NCBI GenBank assembly: GCA_902525935.1
Contig: CABZJA010000008.1
Location: forward strand, 1 to 58,624
Direction: 5' to 3'
Source: an uncultured Pelagibacteraceae bacterium
GTDB taxonomy: Bacteria > Pseudomonadota > Alphaproteobacteria > Pelagibacterales > Pelagibacteraceae
DNA length: 58,624 bases
The position numbers and the translations under genes were made by a program. Within the stretch, counting starts at the first letter, position 1, and every line of letters begins with the position of its first letter. The notes beneath the pieces are model-generated. The model was not told the origin of the DNA, made no database searches, and was given only the letters and a program-made list of their open reading frames with translations. Below, one piece after another: positions 1-7,217 of the stretch.

Positions 1-945
1 GTACATTGGAATATCTTTTGCAAGATCCAATAAATTTTTATCCATAAGTTCAACAGTTGTAGGTTTTAACTTGACCATTTCTTTTGTAAGTTCCATTGCT
101 TGATGAAAATTCTCAAAGTAACAAACACCTAATACTTTATTGGTGGGTATTTCTGATAATTTTAGTTTTATTTTATTAAACAAAGATAGGGTTCCTTCTG
201 AACCTACTAAAATACTTGATGTATTAAATCCGTTAGGATCTATTAAATCTATATTGTATCCACCAACTCTTCTTTGTGTTTGAGGCCAGTTTTCATCAAT
301 TTCATTTTTAACGTTTTGTTTAACATCAATAAATTTATTTATTATTTTATAAAGTCTGTCTTGATCATTAGTAGTTGCTAAATAATTTTTATTTATACTA
401 TCAAACGTATGTATAGAGCCATCATCTAGAATAGTTTCTATTGCCAAAACATTGTGAACCATATTTCCATAATATAGTGATCTTGATCCACAGCTATTAT
501 TAGCTGTCATGCCACCAATTGTTGCTCTACTACTTGTTGATACATCCACAGGATACCATAGACCATGAGGTTTTAGATATGCATTTAAATGATCCAAAAC
601 TATTCCAGGTTCAACCCAAACATATTTTTCTTCAATATTTAATTCCAAGATTTTATTTTGATGTCTTGAGTAATCTAAAACAATACAATCCCCAACAGTT
701 TGACCACATTGAGAACTACCACCACCTCTAGCTAATAATGGCAGTGAATTCTTTTGAGAATATTCCATCAAACTTAAAACATCGTTTTGATCTTTTGGTA
801 GAACAACCCCGACTGGTTTAATCTGATACAGAGAAGCGTCTGTGCTATACCTTCCCCTCGAGAATTCATCAAATAAAGTTTTACCCTTTATTTTTTTTTC
901 TATCTCTTTTCCAATTTTATTAATTTGACTGCTGTTTAATTCCAT
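1..945 (-). CDS. FAD-binding oxidase/dehydrogenase (GlcD/YdiJ-like), 3' part missing
   Basis: Reading the minus strand from the ATG at 945 gives 315 uninterrupted codons running off the window edge, so the C-terminus is absent. The visible part is a type-4 (PCMH) FAD-binding domain: RGGGSSQCGQ at about residues 73-82, TIGGMTANNSCGSRS at about 142-156, and VGSEGTL at about 247-253. An in-frame TAA just upstream excludes a longer start. The NNSCGSRS motif recalls the long D-2-hydroxyacid dehydrogenases that carry a C-terminal Fe-S domain (YdiJ type), but that half lies outside the window. It would oxidise a D-2-hydroxyacid such as lactate, glycolate or hydroxyglutarate; the substrate is not determinable. 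It lies 14 nt downstream of the enolase-superfamily gene, probably in one transcript. Confidence 0.85.
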   Translation of the reverse strand, partial: MELNSSQINKIGKEIEKKIKGKTLFDEFSRGRYSTDASLYQIKPVGVVLPKDQNDVLSLMEYSQKNSLPLLARGGGSSQCGQTVGDCIVLDYSRHQNKILELNIEEKYVWVEPGIVLDHLNAYLKPHGLWYPVDVSTSSRATIGGMTANNSCGSRSLYYGNMVHNVLAIETILDDGSIHTFDSINKNYLATTNDQDRLYKIINKFIDVKQNVKNEIDENWPQTQRRVGGYNIDLIDPNGFNTSSILVGSEGTLSLFNKIKLKLSEIPTNKVLGVCYFENFHQAMELTKEMVKLKPTTVELMDKNLLDLAKDIPMY

Positions 946-959
946 TCCGCATATTTAAT

Positions 960-2114
960 TTATTTATTGTTGTATATTAATTTACCAAATTTTTTCAAAG
1001 AGATATCTGATATATTTAGTCCTAACCCAGGATTTTCATTCAAATGTATCCACCCATTCTTCATTTCGTGTTTAATATCGAATAATTCTGATTGTAATGG
1101 ATCTCTTTCATCATCAAACGACTCTAAAATCCTTCCTGCAGGTGATGATGCCACTAGTGGCGCATGAATATAACAGTCGTGATGGGGGGCAATATCAATA
1201 TGATTTATTTCGCATAAAGAAGCTAGTTTTTTACCATTTGTAAAACCACCAAACATTGTGCAGTCAAATTGTAAAATTTGTATGGCATTTTCTTCAAGCA
1301 TTGACCTGCATCCATATATTGTAGTTTCACTTTCACCGCCTGATAATGGTACTTTTGTTCTTTTTGAAAGTTCTCTAAGAGATCTTCTGTCATCTTCCCA
1401 TCTAACTGGTTCTTCAATCCAAGTTGGATTAAATGTTTCAAATTCCTTAACACCTTCTATTGCAGTCTTTAAATCCCAAGCTCTATTAACATCAATCATA
1501 AGATTTTTTTCATATCCTATCTCTTCTCGTATTATCTCAAGTCTTTTAAAATCTTCTTTAATACTAAGTCCACCAACTTTAACTTTGAAACTTTGATGAC
1601 CTAACTGAATTAGTTTTTTTAATTCATCTCTTAATTCTTTTTCGTCTTTACCATCTCTATAGTAAGCACAAGTTACGTAGACAGGAACTTTATTTCTATA
1701 ACCACCAAATAATTTATATAACGGAATATTTGAGGCCTTACCCATAAGATCCCAGCATGCAATATCTAAAGCTGCTGAAATTCTTATTAATGCTTCTCTG
1801 CTCCAACCCTTTTCACTACTAATTCTAGTATCTGTTAATTTAAATATCTTTTCGTATAATCTTTCTGGACTAAAAGGATCTTCACCTATAATTAGATCAG
1901 CAATACCATTCGAAAATGGTTTTACTAATGGTGATATATCTGTGTAACTTGTAGCTAATCCAAAACCAGAATTACCATCTTTATTTTTAATTTTTATCAA
2001 TAGCTCGTTTGCTGTTGGAACAATAAAATGGCTTACCCAATGAGGTGTAACCTCCTCTGGATTGTTAAGAACATAAACTTCTAAGCTATCAATTAAATTA
2101 CTACTATTTGCCAT
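960..2114 (-). CDS. Mandelate racemase/muconate lactonizing enzyme family protein
   Basis: The 384-residue protein is a full-length enolase-superfamily member. It has an N-terminal capping domain and a barrel with the KxK pair FKVKVGG (about residues 177-179), metal-ligand positions D208 (IDVNRAWD), E235 (EEPV) and E261 (GGESE), and a late His pair at about 311-312 (APHHD). This pattern suits an acid-sugar dehydratase or racemase that abstracts a proton alpha to a carboxylate. The exact substrate cannot be assigned. It is divergent from the aminotransferase gene at 2160 (45 bp between starts) and upstream of the FAD oxidase, so the pair may oxidise or dehydrate a hydroxyacid. Confidence 0.88.
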   Translation of the reverse strand: MANSSNLIDSLEVYVLNNPEEVTPHWVSHFIVPTANELLIKIKNKDGNSGFGLATSYTDISPLVKPFSNGIADLIIGEDPFSPERLYEKIFKLTDTRISSEKGWSREALIRISAALDIACWDLMGKASNIPLYKLFGGYRNKVPVYVTCAYYRDGKDEKELRDELKKLIQLGHQSFKVKVGGLSIKEDFKRLEIIREEIGYEKNLMIDVNRAWDLKTAIEGVKEFETFNPTWIEEPVRWEDDRRSLRELSKRTKVPLSGGESETTIYGCRSMLEENAIQILQFDCTMFGGFTNGKKLASLCEINHIDIAPHHDCYIHAPLVASSPAGRILESFDDERDPLQSELFDIKHEMKNGWIHLNENPGLGLNISDISLKKFGKLIYNNK

Positions 2115-2159
2115 ACATTATCAATTTGATTATATATTTTCTTTAGCATATACAGCGGT

Positions 2160-3332
2160 ATGGCAATTTCAAATAATATAAGACCTGGTCGACATTTTTT
2201 ACAAATTCCAGGACCAACAAATGTTCCAGATAGAGTTTTAAGAGCTATGGATTATCCAACTATAGATCATAGAGGACCAGACTTTGCAGAACTTGGATTA
2301 AGAGTTTTAGATCGAATAAAATTAATTTTCAAAACTTCGGAGCCCGTAATAATTTTTCCAGCTTCGGGAACAGGTGCTTGGGAAGCTGCACTTGTAAACA
2401 CTTTAAGCGCTGGTGATAAAATCTTGATGTTTGAAACTGGACATTTCTCAACACTTTGGTGGGAAATTGCTCAAAAATTTAAAATTGAAGTAGACTTTGT
2501 TGAAGGTGATTGGAGAACAGGTGTAGATCCAAACATTGTTGAACAAAAATTAAAAGAAGATAAAGATAAAAAAATTAAAGCAGTTTGTGCTGTACATAAT
2601 GAAACTTCTACAGGCGTTACAAGTAGAATTGGAGAAATTAGAAAAGCCATGGATAATGCGGAACATCCAGCTTTATTATTTGTTGATACGATATCTTCAT
2701 TAGGTTCTATTGATTATAGACATGAAGAGTGGAAAGTTGATGTAACTGTGGGGGGTTCCCAAAAAGGATTACTATTACCACCAGGACTTTCCTTTAATGC
2801 AATAAGTTCTAAAGCTCTAGAAGCATATAAAACATCTGAATTACCAAAATCGTATTGGGATTGGGGACCAATGTTAGAAAATAATAAAAAGGGTTACTTT
2901 CCTTACACACCTGCAACAAATTTATTCTATGGTTTGGATGAAGCAATTAATATGCTTACAGAAGAAGGTTTAGATAATGTTTTTAAAAGACACAAAAGAT
3001 TTGCAGAAGCTACAAGAGTTGCAGTTAACTCTTGGGGATTAGAAATACTTTGTAAAAATCCAGAGGAATACTCAGACTCATTAACAGCTGTAATGGTTCC
3101 AGATGGTCATGATGCAGATTTTTTAAGAAAAACTATTTTAGATCATTACAATATGTCATTAGGAACAGGACTTGCAAAAGTTGCTGGTAAAATTTTTAGA
3201 ATTGGCCACTTAGGTGATTTTAACGAATTAATGTTAGCTGGAACATTGGCAGGTGTTGAAATGGGTCTAATGAAATCTAAAATACCTTATAAAAAAGGTG
3301 GAATACTTAAGGCACTTGAGTATCTTTGTTAA
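2160..3332 (+). CDS. Serine-glyoxylate / alanine-glyoxylate aminotransferase, PLP-dependent
   Basis: This 390-residue class V aminotransferase matches the SgaA/AGXT type in length and motifs. The N-terminus has IPGPTNVPDRVLRAM (about 16-30) and DHRGPDF (37-42). SGTGAWEAAL (about 69-78) is the cofactor-phosphate loop. VDTISSLGS holds the PLP ring Asp, and GGSQKGLLLPPG places the Schiff-base lysine at K202. Such enzymes transfer the amino group of serine or alanine to glyoxylate, making glycine plus hydroxypyruvate or pyruvate. In a glycine-requiring SAR11 cell this would link glycolate/glyoxylate to glycine supply, which is family knowledge rather than something shown here. No Shine-Dalgarno is visible. 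Confidence 0.9.
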   Translation: MAISNNIRPGRHFLQIPGPTNVPDRVLRAMDYPTIDHRGPDFAELGLRVLDRIKLIFKTSEPVIIFPASGTGAWEAALVNTLSAGDKILMFETGHFSTLWWEIAQKFKIEVDFVEGDWRTGVDPNIVEQKLKEDKDKKIKAVCAVHNETSTGVTSRIGEIRKAMDNAEHPALLFVDTISSLGSIDYRHEEWKVDVTVGGSQKGLLLPPGLSFNAISSKALEAYKTSELPKSYWDWGPMLENNKKGYFPYTPATNLFYGLDEAINMLTEEGLDNVFKRHKRFAEATRVAVNSWGLEILCKNPEEYSDSLTAVMVPDGHDADFLRKTILDHYNMSLGTGLAKVAGKIFRIGHLGDFNELMLAGTLAGVEMGLMKSKIPYKKGGILKALEYLC

Positions 3333-3350
3333 TCAGTCAAGTTATAAATC

Positions 3351-4316
3351 ATGCTTGATTTTTGCATTATAGGATCAGGAATTTCAGGATCAACAATCGC
3401 AAATTTATTAAATAAAAAATATTCTGTTGCAGTTTATGACAAAGCAAGGGGCTTTGGTGGTAGAAGCTGTTTTAAAAAATATAAAGATAAAGTCGGTTTC
3501 GACCATGGGCTTCAATATATCTCTCCAAAATCTACAAAATTTAAAACTTTTACAAATCAACTTATTAAAAAAAGAGTTTTAAAAAAGTGGGGAGGAAATC
3601 ATTTATTTCTGCATAAAACAGTCAAAGAAATTAAAAATCATTTAAAATTAATTGGAACAAAAGGAAACAACTCCATTAGTAAACATTTATTAAAGAAAAT
3701 TAAATGTAATTTTGAACATGAGCTTACAAATGTAAAGAGATTAAACGACTATTGGGAATTAACATTTAAAAATGATGTAAAACAAAAATGTAAAAATCTT
3801 ATTTTGACTTGCCCTTTCCCACAAAGTAAGAAATTAGGACGAAAATATCTTAATAAATCTTATTTAAATCAAAGAGTTAAGATGGATGCCAATTTGACAG
3901 TTATGATTGTCACCAATAAGCTTAAACAGAATAATAGTAGTTATTTTTTTAACGATGAGATGCTTGGTTGGGCTGCATACGAAAATAGTAAGAAAAGATT
4001 TAACTATAAGTATGATTTATGGACACTTCAAAGCACATACAAATACGGCAATAAATTTACAAAAGATTATAGAAATAAAAGAAAATACTATACCAAACAG
4101 CTTGTTAAAAAATTTGAGAAATTAAGTAAGTTAAAAATCAAAAAAATTTATCATTCTAGAATTCATGGCTGGATGTATTCATCTAATTCAAAGCCACTTA
4201 AACAATTATCTTTATGGAACAATTCTTTGAAATTAGGTTTATGTGGTGATTATTTTGGAGGACCAAGACTAGAAAATGGGTGGCTAAGTGCACAAGACTT
4301 ATTTAAAAAAATATAA
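3351..4316 (+). CDS. Renalase-like FAD/NAD(P)-binding amine oxidoreductase
   Basis: The 321-residue protein opens with a dinucleotide-binding motif, CIIGSGISGSTIA (about residues 5-17). It continues with DKARGFGGRSC (about 30-40), a block typical of renalase-like NAD(P)/FAD proteins. The C-terminus has LCGDYFGGPRLENGWLSAQ, the matching FAD-contact segment of that family. The length fits. The substrate is unknown; bacterial relatives oxidise dihydropyridine forms of NAD(P)H or are uncharacterised. It begins 18 nt after the aminotransferase stop and ends 12 nt before the prepilin gene, so it may be co-transcribed with either. Composition is very lysine-rich, as with its neighbours. Confidence 0.8.
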   Translation: MLDFCIIGSGISGSTIANLLNKKYSVAVYDKARGFGGRSCFKKYKDKVGFDHGLQYISPKSTKFKTFTNQLIKKRVLKKWGGNHLFLHKTVKEIKNHLKLIGTKGNNSISKHLLKKIKCNFEHELTNVKRLNDYWELTFKNDVKQKCKNLILTCPFPQSKKLGRKYLNKSYLNQRVKMDANLTVMIVTNKLKQNNSSYFFNDEMLGWAAYENSKKRFNYKYDLWTLQSTYKYGNKFTKDYRNKRKYYTKQLVKKFEKLSKLKIKKIYHSRIHGWMYSSNSKPLKQLSLWNNSLKLGLCGDYFGGPRLENGWLSAQDLFKKI

Positions 4317-4328
4317 TAAGTTAAATTT

Positions 4329-4871
4329 ATGAAACGAAATGGTTTTACTTTAATCGAGCTTTTAGTTGTTGTAGCTATCATAGGCATTTTAGCTGCGGTA
4401 GGGGTTGTTGCTTATAGTGGATATACAGCAGCTGCCAAAAAAAATGCCGTGTGGTCTAATCATGCTAAATTTATTAAGTGGGTAAATACCACTTATATGA
4501 AATGTGCGATTGACCAATCAGATAAAATTGAATTAGCTCAAGGCGGAAAATCTGATGGCAATGGCGGTTTTACAAATTTTAGTCCAATACAAACATCTTG
4601 CTCAGATATTTATAATGGCAGATATACATCACATACAAACAATATCTGGAAGTATTGGTATCATCAAGTTGGAACGAGAAATTCTTTTGGAGCAATGGTC
4701 AATGGAAATATGGGGATAGGACATGGTGATTCAGAAAATTGGTGCAAAACGCGTATGTCTAGATGTGCAGGCTATAATGATTATCATTGTAACTCAGCAT
4801 CAGACTGTAAGTTATGTGGCTACGATGGTGAAAAAATTAAATGTACAAAATTTAGTCTAGATCTGAGGTAA
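4329..4871 (+). CDS. Type IV prepilin-like protein (PilA-like), cysteine-rich
   Basis: The first residues MKRNG|FTLIELLVVVAI are a textbook class III prepilin signal: a five-residue leader ending in Gly, Phe at +1, Glu at +5 and a long hydrophobic helix. The mature domain (180 residues in all) has eight cysteines, at about 59, 91, 139, 146, 154, 160, 163 and 172. Six of these fall in the last 45 residues, which is unusual for a pilin and suggests a disulfide-pinned C-terminal region. No peptidase, ATPase or secretin gene is in the window, so the assembly machinery must be elsewhere. It could be a major pilin, a minor pilin or a pseudopilin, with a role in DNA uptake or adhesion. Confidence 0.88.
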   Translation: MKRNGFTLIELLVVVAIIGILAAVGVVAYSGYTAAAKKNAVWSNHAKFIKWVNTTYMKCAIDQSDKIELAQGGKSDGNGGFTNFSPIQTSCSDIYNGRYTSHTNNIWKYWYHQVGTRNSFGAMVNGNMGIGHGDSENWCKTRMSRCAGYNDYHCNSASDCKLCGYDGEKIKCTKFSLDLR

Positions 4872-4881
4872 TTTAACTTAA

Positions 4882-5340
4882 ATGAAAATTATATTCTCAA
4901 TAATAATATTTCTTTTTTTGTCATCAATTAGTTATTCCAAAAATACTGATATCATCCATGATTTTAAGATTACATTTGATTGTAAATTAGAAAAAATAAT
5001 GATCAAAAATAAAGATTTTAATTATCAAACTTTTACTGCAGATAATATTGAAGTTGATAAAAACAAAATATTAAAAGTTGTTGCAGAACAACCTAGTGTA
5101 TTAACAATTAATGGTTTATCAGAATTTATAGATACTTATTCAGATATAAGTAAAGACGATGTTAGAATTGCAAAAAATGACACAATTTTATTTAAAAACA
5201 TAGATGTTAAAAAAAAATACTCGGAGTCAGTATTTTTAAATAGATCAACTGGTGAATTAATTCACGAAGTTACAAAAAACATGAATACTAAAGATAATGA
5301 AAAATACATCTCTTTCTTTAGGTGTATTAAAGAATTATAA
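4882..5340 (+). CDS. Small exported protein of unknown function
   Basis: The family is not recognised. The 152-residue product begins with a clear Sec signal sequence (MKIIFSIIIFLFLSSISYS, cleavage expected near residue 19). A charged, probably beta-rich soluble domain follows, with a Cys near the start of the mature part (CKLEK) and another near the C-terminus (FFRCIKEL), possibly forming a disulfide. It starts 10 nt after the prepilin stop and is probably co-expressed with it, so a periplasmic role linked to the pilin is possible but unproven. No lipobox is seen. Confidence 0.6.
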   Translation: MKIIFSIIIFLFLSSISYSKNTDIIHDFKITFDCKLEKIMIKNKDFNYQTFTADNIEVDKNKILKVVAEQPSVLTINGLSEFIDTYSDISKDDVRIAKNDTILFKNIDVKKKYSESVFLNRSTGELIHEVTKNMNTKDNEKYISFFRCIKEL

Positions 5341-5358
5341 TAATGATTCAATTAGTTA

Positions 5359-6129
5359 ATGATAAAATTTTTAGTAAAGCTACCTATTTTAAAAAGATTA
5401 ATTCCTTCTCTTGGTATTAGATTATTAAACGTTCTAAAAAAAAATAGAGGTTATTTTAAAATTAATAACATCAAAATGTTCTTAGATTTCCTAGATCCTA
5501 TTGATAGACAAATTATATTAACTGAAGAATATGAACATGAAGAATTTGTAATTTTTTCGAAATTTATAAAAGATAACTCTATAGATAATTTCATTGATAT
5601 AGGTGCAAATTGTGGTTTTTATACATTTCATCTATCAAACATTTTAAATGTATTCGCTTTTGAACCTAATCTTGAAGCTTATGAAAAATTAGAGAAAACA
5701 CTGAAAAAAAATACTACTTTTAAGGATAGGGTTAAATTATATCCATTTGGTATTTCTGAAAAAAACTCAGTCTTAAAGATGAAAACTAAAGTAAAATTTG
5801 GATATGTTCAAACTGGAGGATCAAGTGTTTCAAATCCAACAGAGGAAATAGGACATGAGTTGTTTGAGGCAGATTTTAAAATAGGTGATGAAATTTTAAA
5901 GTTAAATAATCAGAAATTAGCAATTAAAATAGATGTAGAGAGACATGAGCTTAGTGTTTTAAAAGGTTTCGTAAATTTATTAAATAATAATGATTGCTTG
6001 ATACAAATAGAGATTTTTGAAAAGAATTTTAAAGAAGTTGATCAATTTTTGGAAGATAATAAATTTAGTAAAATTTCAAGCTTTGATGAAAGATCAAATT
6101 ACTTTTATTCTAATTTTATAAATTTATAA
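5359..6129 (+). CDS. FkbM-family SAM-dependent methyltransferase
   Basis: The 256-residue protein carries the FkbM core: SAM motif I FIDIGANCGFYT (about residues 78-89), acidic motif II FAFEPN (about 99-104), and the late block IKIDVERHELSVLKGF typical of this family. FkbM enzymes usually O-methylate sugars or polyketides. No glycan or polyketide gene is adjacent, so the acceptor is unknown. It sits 18 nt after the exported orphan, in the same orientation as the prepilin; a role in pilin or glycan decoration is only a guess. Its stop codon overlaps the tail of an M24 pseudogene relic on the opposite strand. Confidence 0.85.
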   Translation: MIKFLVKLPILKRLIPSLGIRLLNVLKKNRGYFKINNIKMFLDFLDPIDRQIILTEEYEHEEFVIFSKFIKDNSIDNFIDIGANCGFYTFHLSNILNVFAFEPNLEAYEKLEKTLKKNTTFKDRVKLYPFGISEKNSVLKMKTKVKFGYVQTGGSSVSNPTEEIGHELFEADFKIGDEILKLNNQKLAIKIDVERHELSVLKGFVNLLNNNDCLIQIEIFEKNFKEVDQFLEDNKFSKISSFDERSNYFYSNFINL

Positions 6130-6297
6130 GATTACTAAATCTTGTTTTTGTTTACCCAATCTCTCATTACCATTTTCAGTAACAATATAGGCTTCATCTA
6201 AATCTGTAGCTAATTTATTGTTATTATGCATTTAGATCATGTTAGGAGATATATTTTTTGATAATTTTTAATCTTCATGGACATCCATAAAGTAAGT
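6124..6297 (-). pseudogene. Decayed 3' remnant of an M24/creatinase-like gene, paralogue of 9989-11140
   Basis: On the minus strand, codons 6231-6124 read M-HNNNKLATDLDEAYIVTE then NGNERLGKQKQDLVIL, then stop. This aligns without gaps to the last 34 residues of the intact M24 protein (20 identical, including VTE-GNERLG-QK-DLV). Weaker nucleotide similarity continues further upstream to about 6297, but with an in-frame TAA and small indels. No start or core remains, so this is a gene fossil and not a functional gene. The 5' boundary is approximate. It fills most of the gap between the FkbM gene and the exported protein at 6313. Confidence 0.8.
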
Positions 6298-6312
6298 TGA
6301 TATCATTATTAC

Positions 6313-7212
6313 ATGATTAAAAATTCAGCTATAAAATTTCTAAGTATTATATTTATACTAATTTGTAGTACTTCCGTTGCTTTTTCTAAATGGAAATATA
6401 ATCCAGGAGATATAGTTGAGGAAGAAATTATTTTTGGCAAAAAAGATAAATTTAAATTACCACCAGGTCAATTTACAGTTGGAATAGTTTCTAGAGAGAA
6501 AGAATTTAAAGATATCATGCTTTATCAAGTAGACGATAATAGTGGTTTTGTTAGATGGGCATTACATATTTATGCAACAGGCAGAACTAAATGGGATTGG
6601 TGGAACCCACCAGAATTTTGCGATAGAACCAACGTTTATTTTATTAAACAGGTTAAAGCTAATAAAGCTTACGCATGCTGGATGGTAAATCACTCAAGAT
6701 CGGATATTGCTGCTAACAAAGGATTTTGGGCAAAGGTCAGAGAATATGAAATTGCAAACAATTTAAAAAATGCTGATATACTTGTTTACACTTCATATGA
6801 ATATTCAAAGGGGCCAAAGCTTTGGGGATGGAGTTATTTCTATAACCCAGAATTAGACGGCGTACCTAAAGCTGTAAATCTTGAATGGGATACAAGTGAA
6901 TTTCACAAACAACGCGTTATGAATTATCCTAAGCATGAAGAATTTTTGAAAAAATTTATAAATATAAGTGCAAGATATGTAGATGAGTTTAATACAAATC
7001 GTAAAATAAAAGATACCAGCAAACTTTCTCTAAAAGTCAAAGAAAATCTATCTGATTCTGTTTCAATAAATTTTGGATCAAGTGTTAAAAATAGTAAAAA
7101 AGCAAAAGAAGGTACGATAGTAGAAGAATTAAAATCTTTAAAAGATTTACTAGACTCAGGTGCAATAACTAAAGATGAATTTGATAAGGCAAAGAAGAAA
7201 TTGCTAAATTAA
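6313..7212 (+). CDS. Exported protein of unknown function with C-terminal SHOCT-like domain
   Basis: The 299-residue protein starts with a Sec signal peptide (MIKNSAIKFLSIIF...STSVAFSK, cleavage near residue 25). A tryptophan- and aromatic-rich central domain of about 190 residues follows that I do not recognise (TKWDWWNPPEF, KLWGWSYFYNPE). A low-complexity linker leads to a C-terminal helix pair, EELKSLKDLLDSGAITKDEF, with the pattern of a SHOCT (short C-terminal oligomerisation) domain. SHOCT tails often mediate self-association. The gene converges on the M16 peptidase with a 5-nt gap, and its upstream region contains the M24 pseudogene relic. Confidence 0.65.
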   Translation: MIKNSAIKFLSIIFILICSTSVAFSKWKYNPGDIVEEEIIFGKKDKFKLPPGQFTVGIVSREKEFKDIMLYQVDDNSGFVRWALHIYATGRTKWDWWNPPEFCDRTNVYFIKQVKANKAYACWMVNHSRSDIAANKGFWAKVREYEIANNLKNADILVYTSYEYSKGPKLWGWSYFYNPELDGVPKAVNLEWDTSEFHKQRVMNYPKHEEFLKKFINISARYVDEFNTNRKIKDTSKLSLKVKENLSDSVSINFGSSVKNSKKAKEGTIVEELKSLKDLLDSGAITKDEFDKAKKKLLN

Positions 7213-7217
7213 GTAAA

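Noticed and set aside
519..731. 70-codon plus-strand frame at the window start
   Set aside because: Antisense to the FAD oxidase, whose PCMH motifs are clear on the other strand.
1258..1596. 112-codon plus-strand frame inside the enolase-superfamily gene
   Set aside because: Antisense shadow of a well-supported enzyme.
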